Positions 29,283 through 38,283 of a stretch of DNA of 64,000 nucleotides are shown one piece after another. Below the pieces are notes generated by a model, which saw nothing but the letters and a program-made list of their open reading frames with translations, was not told the origin of the DNA and searched no databases. Source of the DNA: Jeotgalicoccus psychrophilus DSM 19085. GTDB lineage: Bacteria > Bacillota > Bacilli > Staphylococcales > Salinicoccaceae. The translations under genes were made by a program, and so were the position numbers. The DNA lies in the NCBI RefSeq assembly GCF_000425845.1, contig NZ_KE384463.1, forward strand, positions 66,169 through 130,168, given 5' to 3'. The number at the start of each line of letters is the position of its first letter. Position 1 is the stretch's first letter.

Positions 29283-29620
29283 TTCGGTGAGCCCCGGATA
29301 CATATGAAACCCTGTCACGCCAGTCGGTCGGGCCCCGGATACATATGAAACCCTGTCATGCCAGTCCGGCGGGGTCCGGGTACATATGAAACCCTGTAAA
29401 ACCAGTCCCGCGAGCCCCGGATACATATGAGACCCTGTCATGCCAGTCCGGCGGGGTCCGGGTACATATGAAACCCTGTCATGCCAGTCCGGCGGGGTCC
29501 GGATACATATGAAACCTTGTCATACCAATCCGTCGAGTCCCGGATACATATGAAACCTTGTCATACCAATCCGTCGAGTCCCGGATACATATGAAACCCT
29601 GTCATGCCAGTCCCGCGGCG
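29283..29620. repeat. Tandem array B1, eight 41-bp units
   Basis: The hexamer CATATG recurs at 29301, 29342, 29383, 29424, 29465, 29506, 29547 and 29588, exactly 41 bp apart. Around it the unit reads CCGGATACATATGAAACCCT then GTCATGCCAGTCC. Outer arms CCGGA/TCCGG and inner arms TATGA/TCATG can pair. Neighbouring copies are more alike than distant ones (the sixth and seventh share TTGTCATACCAATCC). The array fills the space between two terminators of convergent genes. Confidence 0.95.
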
Positions 29621-29642
29621 ACTCCCACCTTAAAATTTATAG

Positions 29643-29681
29643 AAAAAGTCCTCTGGAATTTAAATTTCCAAAGGACTTTTG
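29643..29681. terminator. Bidirectional terminator serving yjiH (minus)
   Basis: AAAAGTCCT/AGGACTTTT outer stem with TGGAA/TTCCA inner pairing, symmetrical A and T runs. Confidence 0.9.
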
Positions 29682-29686
29682 ACATA

Positions 29687-31015
29687 TTAGAAAATAAGGA
29701 ATGCTGCAACGATAATGATTGGTAAAGTAATCACAGTTCTCAATAAGAAAATTACAAAAAGCTTGCCGGTTCCAAGGGGAATCTTCGAACCGAGAATAAC
29801 ACCGCCGACTTCAGAAAGGTAAATGAGCTGTGTAATGCTCAGCGCACCAACGATAAAGCGGGTCATATCACTCTGTACATTTTCAATCAGGATTGCTGGT
29901 AAGAACATATCAGTGAAACCGATAAAGATTGTTTCACTCATTGCCTGAGCTTCCGGAATTCCAATCATCTCTAAGAGCGGAACGAATGGCATACCGAGCC
30001 AAGAAAAGATTGGTGTGTATTCTGCAAGAATGGTACCCAGTGTACCAATTGCCATAACAACCGGCAGTACGCCAAACCATGTATCGAATACTGTTTTAAT
30101 ACCTTCTTTAATTAAAGAAAGGATGCCTGGCGAATGTTCAGCCTTGTCCATTGCTTTCTTATAACCCCATGAAAATGGGTTATGGCCGGCAGGAATTGTT
30201 TCTTCGAGTTCAGAAGCATCATTGTAATACGTGTCTTCGATTTTGGATAAAGGCGGGATGCGCGGCATAATTAATGCTGCTGCAACACCGGCCACGATAA
30301 TAGTTAAGTAAAATTGTCCGAACATATTCATTAAATCGATTAAATCGAGAATAACAATCGTAAATGTAATAGAAACAACTGAGAATGTTGAAGCGATAAC
30401 GCTCGCTTCACGTTTTGAGTAAAAACCGTCTTCATACTGTTTACTCGTTAAAATAACACCGACAGTACCGTCGCCGACCCATGATGCAAGGTTATCAACA
30501 GTAGAACGGCCCGGCAGAGTGAACAGCGGGCGCATCACTTTAGAAAACAGCGTGCCGATAAATTCAAGCAGCCCGTAATTTAACAGAAGCGGCAGGAAGA
30601 AACCTGCAATAATGAATACTGTGAATAATGTCGGCTGCAAATCATTTAAAATCATTGCACCGGTATTCGCAGAAGTAATCATTTCCGGTCCAACTTGCGT
30701 ATACGCAAGTACTGCGAAAACAGCACCGACTGTTCTGAGAACAACCCAGAAGTTTGATGTATTAAATACGTCATGCATAAAGCCTGAACCGGATTTAACT
30801 AACCAGCTGTATATAATACTGAACACTGCAGAGATTACAATTGTTATAACTGTTAGCAGTGTAATCGTTTCAATAGTAATGAATTCTATAATTGTGTTAG
30901 CGAGAAAGGCAACAGGAACAGTAGTTTCTCCATCGATCTTCAGCGGTATAAGGAACATGAACATACCGATTACTGAAGGGATAAAGAACTTTAAAAATGT
31001 AGGAAAACGCGACAT
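29687..31015 (-). CDS. yjiH: YjiH-family membrane protein with nucleoside-recognition (GATE) domains
   Basis: 442 residues with about 10 hydrophobic segments. The sequence WVGDGTVGVILTSKQYEDGFYSKREASVIASTF matches the gate/nucleoside-recognition domain of YjiH and related proteins. The cytoplasmic loop IPPLSKIEDTYYNDASELEETIPAGHNPFSWG is also typical. The family is thought to transport a small substrate, but the substrate is unknown. GAGGG precedes the ATG. It is divergent from the M19 dipeptidase gene, with a strong cre-like site in between, suggesting joint catabolite control. Confidence 0.85.
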   Translation of the reverse strand: MSRFPTFLKFFIPSVIGMFMFLIPLKIDGETTVPVAFLANTIIEFITIETITLLTVITIVISAVFSIIYSWLVKSGSGFMHDVFNTSNFWVVLRTVGAVFAVLAYTQVGPEMITSANTGAMILNDLQPTLFTVFIIAGFFLPLLLNYGLLEFIGTLFSKVMRPLFTLPGRSTVDNLASWVGDGTVGVILTSKQYEDGFYSKREASVIASTFSVVSITFTIVILDLIDLMNMFGQFYLTIIVAGVAAALIMPRIPPLSKIEDTYYNDASELEETIPAGHNPFSWGYKKAMDKAEHSPGILSLIKEGIKTVFDTWFGVLPVVMAIGTLGTILAEYTPIFSWLGMPFVPLLEMIGIPEAQAMSETIFIGFTDMFLPAILIENVQSDMTRFIVGALSITQLIYLSEVGGVILGSKIPLGTGKLFVIFLLRTVITLPIIIVAAFLIF

Positions 31016-31098
31016 AATATACCCTCTTTTTTATTGTGAATTTTAATTTTAATATGAATGTACTAAATAATTATACGAGATAATGAATAATAGTAAAG

Positions 31099-31114
31099 TA
31101 GAAAACGTTTTCAT
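31099..31114. promoter_or_regulatory. cre-like operator between yjiH and the M19 dipeptidase gene
   Basis: TAGAAAACGTTTTCAT; read on the minus strand, ATGAAAACGTTTTCTA matches the cre consensus except for one base. It overlaps the probable -35 region (TTTTCA 31108-31113) paired with TATAAT at 31131-31136 of the plus-strand gene. Confidence 0.65.
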
Positions 31115-31164
31115 ATGTATTAAATTCTATTATAATAGAATTAGAATGAAAAGGGGAGATATTT

Positions 31165-32112
31165 ATGAATATTATTGATACACATTGTGATGCATTATTA
31201 AAACTGCAAGGTGATGCGCGTCGGACACACAGTTATTTTCAACAGGACCGTCAGCTGAATTATTTAAATTCTAAAGAACTTGATACAAATATGGAGCGGA
31301 GAATTGAAGGGAACGTCAAAGTACAATTCTATGCAGTATTCATATCTCCCGGCATACCGGATAATGAAAAATGGCAGCATGCACTTGAACAGATCGATGC
31401 ATTTTACGAGGAAGTGCTAACGATGAAAAACATGGTGCATATTAAACAGCTGTCGGATATTCAAAAATTAAAAGAGCGTGAATACGGCGCAGTGCTGACG
31501 CTGGAAGGATCAGACGCTTTTGGCAATGATTTAATGAAGCTGAGAACATTATTCAGACTTGGGGTTTTATCGCTTGGACTCGTGTGGAATAACGGCAACC
31601 TGGTTGCTGACGGTGTAGGAGAAAAACGAGGCACCGGCCTAAGTGAATTCGGCTTGAAGGTTATAGAAGAATGTAACAAAAATAATGTGCTGATCGACGT
31701 CAGTCATTTAAATGTTGAGGGATTTGAAGATGTTATAGAGCACGGCAAACTCGTTTTTGCGAGCCACTCAAATGCCAGAAGTATTCATAATCATGCAAGA
31801 AACCTGCACGACGAACAAATAATTAAATTGATCAATAAAGGCGGAATGATTAATATCGTCTTCTGCCCGCCGTTTATCGGAGAAGACAAAGTAACGTTAG
31901 ATGATGTAATGCTTCATATCGATAAAATTATCGAACTTGGCGGAGAGAGACATATCGGTCTCGGTTCAGACTTCGACGGTATAACGGAATTTGTTGAAGG
32001 GCTAGAAGACGCAGGACAGTACGGTAATTTAATAGAAGCTTTAAATTTAAAATACGGTAAAGAATTTACAGAAGGAATTGCTTCGCGTAACTTTACAGAA
32101 CGATTCTGTTAA
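31165..32112 (+). CDS. M19 family (renal dipeptidase-like) membrane dipeptidase
   Basis: 315 residues. Metal ligands begin with H7 and D9 in IDTHCDALL; further signatures are FASHSNARSIHNHARNLHDEQ and HIGLGSDFDGI. It is a zinc dipeptidase of the amidohydrolase superfamily and may also act on D-containing dipeptides. No signal peptide is present despite the family name, so it is cytosolic. AAGGGGAG precedes the ATG. Convergent with the lipoprotein gene. Confidence 0.93.
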   Translation: MNIIDTHCDALLKLQGDARRTHSYFQQDRQLNYLNSKELDTNMERRIEGNVKVQFYAVFISPGIPDNEKWQHALEQIDAFYEEVLTMKNMVHIKQLSDIQKLKEREYGAVLTLEGSDAFGNDLMKLRTLFRLGVLSLGLVWNNGNLVADGVGEKRGTGLSEFGLKVIEECNKNNVLIDVSHLNVEGFEDVIEHGKLVFASHSNARSIHNHARNLHDEQIIKLINKGGMINIVFCPPFIGEDKVTLDDVMLHIDKIIELGGERHIGLGSDFDGITEFVEGLEDAGQYGNLIEALNLKYGKEFTEGIASRNFTERFC

Positions 32113-32151
32113 AAAAATCTCCGCAGATTTAATAATCTGCGGAGATTTTTA
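32113..32151. terminator. Bidirectional terminator after the M19 gene
   Basis: AAATCTCCGCAGATT/AATCTGCGGAGATTT perfect stem with A and T runs on either side. Confidence 0.95.
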
Positions 32152-32159
32152 TCTGAACA

Positions 32160-32651
32160 CTATTCTGCTTCATTGTCTCCAATTAACTGATGGACATTAT
32201 CTTTTGCCTTTTCCATATCTTCTTCTTGTGTACTGATTTTATCCAGGCTGCTGTTTAGCTGGTCATCGATGGAGTCATCACCCAGAGGATTAACAAAAAA
32301 GAACTCTTCATTAAATTTGCTGTACAGTTCCATTAAATCTTCAACTTCATTTAAATAATCAATCATCGCTTCTTGTACTTCAATATGCTGCTCATCGCTC
32401 AATGTATAGTTGTTAATTGTCTGGCGAAAGTCAGTAACTCTGGGAATAATATCTTCATTTATACTTTTTAAAGCTTTTTCCCGGTTGGATTCACTGCTAA
32501 TGTTTTCTGCTGTTTCATTGAGCATCGTATTCAGTTCTTTATCGTTTCGCTCAAAAGCACCGAGCATCTGCGTATAGTTTTCTTTAGATTCACTGCTGCA
32601 TGCACTGAGTAACAGTACGATAAACGGCACTAAAAACATTAATTTCTTCAT
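32160..32651 (-). CDS. YkyA-like lipoprotein
   Basis: 163 residues. Signal peptide MKKLMFLVPFIVLLLSAC with a clear lipobox (LSAC, Cys18) would give a membrane-anchored lipoprotein. The mature part is a predicted acidic helical coiled coil (NYTQMLGAFERNDKELNTMLNE) resembling the YkyA/cell-wall-binding lipoprotein family. GAGGTG precedes the ATG on the minus strand. Function is uncertain. Confidence 0.8.
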   Translation of the reverse strand: MKKLMFLVPFIVLLLSACSSESKENYTQMLGAFERNDKELNTMLNETAENISSESNREKALKSINEDIIPRVTDFRQTINNYTLSDEQHIEVQEAMIDYLNEVEDLMELYSKFNEEFFFVNPLGDDSIDDQLNSSLDKISTQEEDMEKAKDNVHQLIGDNEAE

Positions 32652-32766
32652 ATTTACACCTCATAAGTTAATTAAAGACAGAAAGTCATTTGAAACATTT
32701 CTACTTTATTGTATAATAATCAGGTTGCCTTTTTAAACTATATTATATTAAATGCGAGGAATACAT

Positions 32767-33909
32767 ATGAATAAAAAATTAATTATTACCTTTACAGTGG
32801 GGATTTTCCTGCTCGGAATGATGGAACTGATCGTTTCCGGAATTCTGGAATTAATGAGTAATGACCTTGGTATCAGCCACGCTTTAACCGGACAGCTGAT
32901 TACTGTTTACGCAGTCAGTTTTGCTTTGTTCGGTCCGATATTAATACGCTTAACTGAAAACATGCCGACAAAAATTGTCGTGCTGCTTTCACTGATAGTG
33001 TTTATAATCGGTAACGTGGTCTTCGGACTTGCCAACTCGTTCTTAATACTGTCACTCGGCCGTGTTATTACGGCGATGGCGGCAGCGGTCTTTATCGTTA
33101 AAATACTTGATATGACAGTTGTCCTGTCAGAACCGCATATCCGCGGAAAAATGCTTGCACTTGTCTATATGGGATTCAGCGCGGCAAACGTGTTTGGAAT
33201 TCCAATCGGAACGATTATCGGTGCACAGTTTGGCTGGAGAGTGATCTTCGCAATCGTTATAGTAATCGCAATTTTAGTCGGACTTGGCATAATGATGTTT
33301 GTACGTTCCGAAGCGCTTGTTGACCATACACCTGCCGGCGTGCAAAAGAGTAAAGTTAAATCGAGAAAAAACGTTGCACTTTATATTACGGTGACACTTG
33401 CTGTGTTAATCGGTAACTATATTATTCTCGGTTATATATCTCCGCTGATGACGTCTCACGGATTTACACTTGAAAACGTCTCGCTCGCTTTATTAATTAC
33501 GGGAATCGGCGGTATGACAGGAACGTATCTAGGCGGTAACTTAGTCGATAAAATCGGTCCGAAGAAAACCGTTATGATAATGATGTCATTTTTCCTTGTC
33601 AGTTTGTTTATCATGCCTTTCCTTTACGGCACACCAGTATTGTTCTACATCAACATGTTTGCCTGGAGCTTGTTCCAGTGGGCAACTTCACCTGCAGTGC
33701 AGGGCGGACTTGTTGAGAATGTTGAAGGCTCAAGCTCGAATGTCTTCAGCTGGAATATGTCAGCACTGAACTTAGGAATCGGTATCGGCGCTGTAATCGG
33801 CGGACTGTTTATCAGTAACTTTGATATCAGCTACGGGCCATGGCTCGGCTTTGTTATTGTACTTTGCGGATTAATTGCTGCAACACAAATTAAACCGCAG
33901 ACTGTGTAA
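32767..33909 (+). CDS. MFS transporter, DHA1/AraJ-NepI-like
   Basis: 380 residues from ATG 32767 (GCGAGGA upstream); an in-frame start 15 bp earlier lies in the ribosome site. Twelve membrane segments are expected. The motif-C-like GFSAANVFGIPIGTIIGAQFGWR in TM5 marks a proton-driven efflux antiporter of the drug/arabinose efflux group. The substrate cannot be inferred. It is followed after about 60 bp by a small membrane-protein gene. Confidence 0.85.
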   Translation: MNKKLIITFTVGIFLLGMMELIVSGILELMSNDLGISHALTGQLITVYAVSFALFGPILIRLTENMPTKIVVLLSLIVFIIGNVVFGLANSFLILSLGRVITAMAAAVFIVKILDMTVVLSEPHIRGKMLALVYMGFSAANVFGIPIGTIIGAQFGWRVIFAIVIVIAILVGLGIMMFVRSEALVDHTPAGVQKSKVKSRKNVALYITVTLAVLIGNYIILGYISPLMTSHGFTLENVSLALLITGIGGMTGTYLGGNLVDKIGPKKTVMIMMSFFLVSLFIMPFLYGTPVLFYINMFAWSLFQWATSPAVQGGLVENVEGSSSNVFSWNMSALNLGIGIGAVIGGLFISNFDISYGPWLGFVIVLCGLIAATQIKPQTV

Positions 33910-33970
33910 ACTCTTTGAATAATAGAAGGAATCCATTATAATTAAATGACGATAAGAGGGAGCGGTTAAT

Positions 33971-34240
33971 GTGTTAATGCGTTTAGTAATGATAGTTTTA
34001 GCCAGCGTCGCATCGATTTTTGTTATTAATTACACTGGATTTTATATTCTGGATTATACATGGCAGAACATACTGTATGGTGCACTGATAATTATCGGCA
34101 TCATGATTTTATATAAAATACTGACGAAGTTTTTAAAATTGTTTTTATTTGTAGTAATAGTTGTACCGGTCATCGGTATTTGTTTCTACTATATATATTC
34201 ATATGTTACAGGTGAACCGCCATCATTCATGCAGTTCTAG
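33971..34240 (+). CDS. Small hydrophobic membrane protein
   Basis: 89 residues with three likely membrane segments (MIVLASVASIFVINYTGFYI; ILYGALIIIGIMILYKIL; LFLFVVIVVPVIGICFYYIY). Start GTG at 33971, or ATG at 33977, after GAGGGAGCGG. No family recognised. A terminator follows directly. Confidence 0.65.
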   Translation: MLMRLVMIVLASVASIFVINYTGFYILDYTWQNILYGALIIIGIMILYKILTKFLKLFLFVVIVVPVIGICFYYIYSYVTGEPPSFMQF

Positions 34241-34244
34241 CATG

Positions 34245-34284
34245 GCAGCCCGGAAATCTTAATTAAGATTTCCGGGTTTTTGTG
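34245..34284 (+). terminator. Terminator after the 89-residue membrane protein gene
   Basis: CCCGGAAATCTTAATTAAGATTTCCGGG is a perfect palindrome followed by TTTTTG. Confidence 0.93.
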
Positions 34285-34309
34285 TTTTTAGGGGAAGGGG
34301 TGGTGTTAT

Positions 34310-34456
34310 CAACCGCATGTGGGTTCTTCATCGGGTCTGAGAAAGATATTCAACCGCATGAGTATCCTTCATCAGGTCGCAAACTGATAAACGACCGCAT
34401 GTGAGTTCTTCATCGGGTTGCAAACTGATATTCAACCGCATGAGCACCCCATAGCA
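34310..34456. repeat. Tandem array C, four 41-bp units (last truncated)
   Basis: ACCGCATG recurs at 34312, 34353, 34394 and 34435, exactly 41 bp apart. Unit arms CAACC and GGTTG flank ATG...CAT, giving a dyad. Follows a terminator and precedes the DUF418/Bce locus. Units are less alike than in arrays A and B (for example CTTCATCGGGTCT against CTTCATCAGGTCG). Confidence 0.88.
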
Positions 34457-34528
34457 AGCACTCCAGCATGTCAGCTGTTTAAATTTTTACTTGTTAGAAG
34501 TATACTTACTGTAAATGGAGGGTGAGTT

Positions 34529-35734
34529 ATGGGAGAGAATAATCCGATAGAGTTTAACAAAAGAATTTTTGAAATCGACGGCATCCGCGGATTTGCGCTG
34601 CTCGGCATACTGATGATGAACATTATGTCATTTGCCGGTCCGGATCTCGACGATAGTTTTACAAGTACACGCAGTGAAATTTACACCGGTTTCTGGAATG
34701 AATTATCACTGTTTTTTATTAATACATTTATCACGACTAATTTCTATACAATGTTTTCATTTTTATTTGGTCTTGGATTCTACATATTTTTATCGCGTGC
34801 TGAAAAGAAAACACAGTCGACTGCAGCGCTGTTTTTAAGAAGAATTGCATTGCTCTTAGTATTTGGACTGCTGCACGGCATTCTTTTATGGTACGGAGAT
34901 ATTTTATGGACGTACGCTGTAACAGGGTTATTTTTACTGCTGTTCTATAAATTTAAACCGAAGGTGAATTTAATTATTGCAGTAGGCTTGCTCTCACTTT
35001 CAACAATAATTGTTTTATTAAGTTCAATCGGTACTTATATGATGAATATGGCTGCAGTAAATACCGGCATGGAGTCTGAAGGGTATATATTTTCATTAAA
35101 CATGACTGAGACAATTTTAAACGGTTCTTACGGTGATGTTGTCGGCATGAACGCGATTATCTTAGGATTGTCTGCAGCCGGTGCGATTTTTGTTATTCCT
35201 AATGTACTCGCAATGTTTTTGCTTGGTTTGTATGCGGGGCAAAAAGGCTATTTTAATAACTTGCGCGAACATACCGGCCTGTTAAGAAAAGTTGCAGTTA
35301 TCGGTATTGGTGTCGGCCTGCCGGTAAAAATATTTACAGGCTACTTAACAACATACGAGGGAGACGATATTGTCTTCGTTCAGCTTGCCCAGTTATCCAG
35401 TACAATTGGCGGTCCGCTGATGTCACTCGGCTATGTTGCGGCGCTTGCATTAATTTTACTGAAGCTGCCGAAACTTGTCAGACTGCTTCAGCCTGTCGGC
35501 CAGATGGCGCTTACGAATTATATCGGCCAGACGGTAATTATGCTCGTAATATTTTACGTGTTCGGACTGTTTAACAGTATTGATGCAGTTTGGTTTATTC
35601 CAATTGCCACCGGGGTCTTTATCCTGCAGCTGATATTAAGTCATTTCTGGATGAAGTACTTCAGCTACGGTCCGCTCGAATGGATCTGGCGCAACTTTAC
35701 GTATTTAAAAATGATGCCCTTTAGGAAACGATAA
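34529..35734 (+). CDS. DUF418/YeiB-family membrane protein
   Basis: 401 residues with about 10 membrane segments. The N-terminus RIFEIDGIRGFALLGILMMN and the central LRRIALLLVFGLLHGILLWYGDILWTYAV are the DUF418 family hallmarks, and the C-terminal FSYGPLEWIWRNFTY completes the domain. The family is of unknown function, perhaps acyl-transfer or transport. GGAGGG precedes the ATG. It ends 11 bp before the response-regulator gene, so it appears to be the first gene of the Bce-type operon, where a role in envelope or peptide-antibiotic response would fit. Confidence 0.9.
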   Translation: MGENNPIEFNKRIFEIDGIRGFALLGILMMNIMSFAGPDLDDSFTSTRSEIYTGFWNELSLFFINTFITTNFYTMFSFLFGLGFYIFLSRAEKKTQSTAALFLRRIALLLVFGLLHGILLWYGDILWTYAVTGLFLLLFYKFKPKVNLIIAVGLLSLSTIIVLLSSIGTYMMNMAAVNTGMESEGYIFSLNMTETILNGSYGDVVGMNAIILGLSAAGAIFVIPNVLAMFLLGLYAGQKGYFNNLREHTGLLRKVAVIGIGVGLPVKIFTGYLTTYEGDDIVFVQLAQLSSTIGGPLMSLGYVAALALILLKLPKLVRLLQPVGQMALTNYIGQTVIMLVIFYVFGLFNSIDAVWFIPIATGVFILQLILSHFWMKYFSYGPLEWIWRNFTYLKMMPFRKR

Positions 35735-35745
35735 GGAGTTTTAAG

Positions 35746-36420
35746 ATGAAATTACTTGTAATTGAAGATGATCCGGTGCTGCTGGGTGAACTGGCAGCAC
35801 GTTTTAAAGAGTGGGATATCGATGCATACGGAGTGACGGATTTTAACGATGTGATGAATGATTTTATTAAATATAACCCTGAACTTGTTATCGTCGATAT
35901 TACGCTGCCGAAATACGACGGCTTTTACTGGTGCCGCATGATCAGGAATGTCTCCAGTGTGCCGATTATTTTTCTCTCATCACGAGACCACCCGGCGGAT
36001 ATGGTCATGAGTATGCAGATGGGCGCGGATGATTACGTGCAGAAACCGTTTAATTTCGAAGTGCTGAATGCGAAAGTGCAGGCGCTTCTTAGAAGAACTT
36101 ATGAATATCAGCATAAGGAAATTGATGTATTTAAATTCAGGGATGCGGTATTCGATTTTAAAAAGCTGACTGTAACGATAAAAGACAACAGTATGGAACT
36201 GACAAAAAATGAGTCATATATTCTGTCGATTCTGGCGCAAAATACCGGAGATACGGTGTCGCGGACAGAAATTATTGAATCTCTCTGGGATGACTCGAAA
36301 TTTATTAGCGATAATACGCTGACGGTAAACGTTAATCGTCTTCGTAAAAAGCTTGAATCGATCGGTCTGACAGATGCCGTGCAGACTAAGACGGGTATTG
36401 GCTACACTTTAAAGGAGTAG
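35746..36420 (+). CDS. BceR/GraR-type response regulator
   Basis: 224 residues, OmpR family. Receiver domain with acidic pocket E7-D8-D9, phospho-acceptor D51 (VIVDITLPKYDG) and conserved lysine in YVQKPFNFE. C-terminal winged helix: NNTLTVNVNRLRKKLESIG with the ISDNTLTVNVNRLR recognition helix. Such regulators switch on adjacent peptide-antibiotic ABC transporters. AAGGAG precedes the ATG. Confidence 0.93.
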   Translation: MKLLVIEDDPVLLGELAARFKEWDIDAYGVTDFNDVMNDFIKYNPELVIVDITLPKYDGFYWCRMIRNVSSVPIIFLSSRDHPADMVMSMQMGADDYVQKPFNFEVLNAKVQALLRRTYEYQHKEIDVFKFRDAVFDFKKLTVTIKDNSMELTKNESYILSILAQNTGDTVSRTEIIESLWDDSKFISDNTLTVNVNRLRKKLESIGLTDAVQTKTGIGYTLKE

Positions 36421-36426
36421 ATGAAT

Positions 36427-37419
36427 ATGTATGTTAAAGAAAATATTCCTGTATTCCTTTTGTTTCTCGGATTTAACTCGGCTATTCTTTTAATCGGCTA
36501 TATCGATAACAGTATTCCGAATGTTGCTGTCATATATATTTTTTTCTTTAATCTGCTTATTTTGCTTGTGTATATTATTTGGGATTATACGAGAAAAAAA
36601 TCATTCAGCAGCGACTTTTTAAATCTCGAAACGCTGGATGATGCGGTGGTAATGTCGGAAGGTAATACGCCAATGCAGCGCAAAGTTTATCAGAAACTTG
36701 ATGAACTGCGTCTCGCTCATCAGCGTGAGCTGGATAAAGAATCGCAGAAGACGCGCGAAAATTTAGATGAACTGACCCGGTTTATTCACGATATGAAGAT
36801 GCCGGTCACAACGATGAAACTGATGATCGATGATTTAAACGGCACCGAGCGGCATAAACTCAGTACAGAATGGACACGTTTGAACAGTACGCTGAACGAA
36901 GTGCTGTATTTAAAACGGCTGCCGAATATAAAAAATGATTTATATATCGAACAGATCAATCTGGCTGAGCTGTTAAACACATCGATTAAAAAACTCCGTG
37001 ATATCTGCCTGCAGAAAAATATCGGTTTTGATATCAGACTGCATGAATCTGAAGTTCATACCGACAGCAAGTGGATGCAGTTTGTGCTGGACCAGATTAT
37101 TACTAACAGTGTGAAGTATTCTAAAGACAAAGATATTGTAATCAGCGGGCAGGTCATTAAAAAACAGATGATACTGACGGTGACAGATTACGGCAGAGGT
37201 ATTAAAGAGAAAGATATTGCTCGCATATTTGAATCCGGCTTTACGTCTACAAGTGACCACGATGATGATCAGTCTACAGGAATGGGACTGTATTTAACGA
37301 AAGAAGTATGTGACGTACTTGGAATTAATATCGATGTGCAGTCTGTGTACGGTGAATATACAACGATAACTTTAACGTTTAAGCAGGCGAATAAATTTAC
37401 CGAAATCACTATGAAGTGA
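36427..37419 (+). CDS. BceS/GraS-type intramembrane-sensing histidine kinase
   Basis: 330 residues from ATG 36427; an ATG six bases earlier is only 3 nt from the AAAGGAG site. Two closely spaced membrane helices at the N-terminus with almost no external loop are diagnostic of this kinase group, which senses flux through its partner ABC transporter. Phospho-acceptor histidine H121 lies in FIHDMKMPVTTMKL; ATP-lid motifs NSVKYS, DYGRGI and TGMGLYL are intact. Confidence 0.92.
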   Translation: MYVKENIPVFLLFLGFNSAILLIGYIDNSIPNVAVIYIFFFNLLILLVYIIWDYTRKKSFSSDFLNLETLDDAVVMSEGNTPMQRKVYQKLDELRLAHQRELDKESQKTRENLDELTRFIHDMKMPVTTMKLMIDDLNGTERHKLSTEWTRLNSTLNEVLYLKRLPNIKNDLYIEQINLAELLNTSIKKLRDICLQKNIGFDIRLHESEVHTDSKWMQFVLDQIITNSVKYSKDKDIVISGQVIKKQMILTVTDYGRGIKEKDIARIFESGFTSTSDHDDDQSTGMGLYLTKEVCDVLGINIDVQSVYGEYTTITLTFKQANKFTEITMK

Positions 37420-37446
37420 CGAAAATGTCACTTTGTAGTGATTTTT
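37403..37446 (+). terminator. Stem-loop after the kinase gene
   Basis: AAATCACTA-GAAGTGAC / GTCACTTTGTAGTGATTT stem overlapping the kinase stop codon, followed by TTTTTG. Would separate regulator and transporter transcripts. Confidence 0.8.
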
Positions 37447-37463
37447 GTTCGCTGAATCAAACG

Positions 37464-37487
37464 ATACCGCATGAAAAACGGTATAAA
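37464..37487. promoter_or_regulatory. Candidate response-regulator site and -10 before the bce-type ABC genes
   Basis: Arms ATACCG and CGGTAT are 9 bp apart (37464-37469 and 37479-37484) and the right arm runs into TATAAA. Placement immediately upstream of the ABC operon suggests control by the adjacent regulator; inferred. Confidence 0.4.
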
Positions 37488-37521
37488 CTGTAGTTAATCA
37501 AGAAAAACAGGAGGCTTTCTT

Positions 37522-38283
37522 ATGCTGTTAAAAGCGACAGATATTAAAAAAAGTTACGGGAATAAATTCAACCGCACAGAAGTGCTGAAAGGCATAGATA
37601 TTAATTTAAACAAAGGTGAGTTCGTGTCCATTATGGGTGCTTCAGGTTCAGGCAAGACGACGCTCTTAAATGTGCTGAGTTCAATAGACAATGTGACAAG
37701 CGGTCATATTTATATCGACAACGTGGACTTTACGACATTAAAAGATAAAAAACTCGCGGACTTCAGAAAAAATGACCTCGGCTTTATTTTCCAGGATTAT
37801 AATCTTCTCGACACACTGACAGTAAAAGAAAACATTATGCTGCCGCTGTCTATCCGCTCAATGTCGAAAAGTGAAGCGGAAACACAGTTTAAAAGTGTAG
37901 CGGTGCAGCTCGGTATCGAGGAACTGGCACAGAAATATCCGGGCCAGATTTCAGGCGGCCAGGCACAGCGTACAAGTGCTGCAAGGGCATTTATCCATCA
38001 GCCGAAAATCATTTTTGCAGACGAGCCGACAGGTGCACTGGATTCAAAATCAGCAAGTGAACTGCTGAAAAAACTTCAGCAATTGAACGAAACATTAAGT
38101 ACAAGTATCTTAATGGTCACACACGATGCGACAGCGGCGAGTTTCTCACACCGTGTAATTTTCTTAAAAGACGGTCAGGTGTATACGAGCCTGTCGCGCG
38201 GTGAAATGTCACAGGATGCGTATTACAGAGAAATACTGGATACGCAGCGTGTATTAGGCGGTGTCGTCGATGAAGCTGAATAA
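37522..38283 (+). CDS. BceA-type ABC transporter ATP-binding protein
   Basis: 253 residues. Walker [10 protein letters not shown], signature [13 protein letters not shown], Walker [17 protein letters not shown] and the switch histidine in MVTHDATAA. The signature has A for the usual Q in SGGQQQR. MacB/LolD-like subgroup used by antimicrobial-peptide detoxification modules. AGGAGG upstream. The end overlaps the permease start by 14 bp. Confidence 0.94.
   Translation: MLLKATDIKKSYGNKFNRTEVLKGIDINLNKGEFVSIMGASGSGKTTLLNVLSSIDNVTSGHIYIDNVDFTTLKDKKLADFRKNDLGFIFQDYNLLDTLTVKENIMLPLSIRSMSKSEAETQFKSVAVQLGIEELAQKYPGQISGGQAQRTSAARAFIHQPKIIFADEPTGALDSKSASELLKKLQQLNETLSTSILMVTHDATAASFSHRVIFLKDGQVYTSLSRGEMSQDAYYREILDTQRVLGGVVDEAE

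Noticed and set aside
29283-29620. CRISPR array
   Set aside because: The whole 41-bp unit is conserved in every copy; there are no unique spacers, and no cas genes lie nearby. The same holds for the other arrays.
34310-34456. Iteron-type replication or partition site
   Set aside because: Spacing is regular but there is no rep, par or dnaA gene or AT-rich melting region next to it, and similar arrays occur at several unrelated sites.
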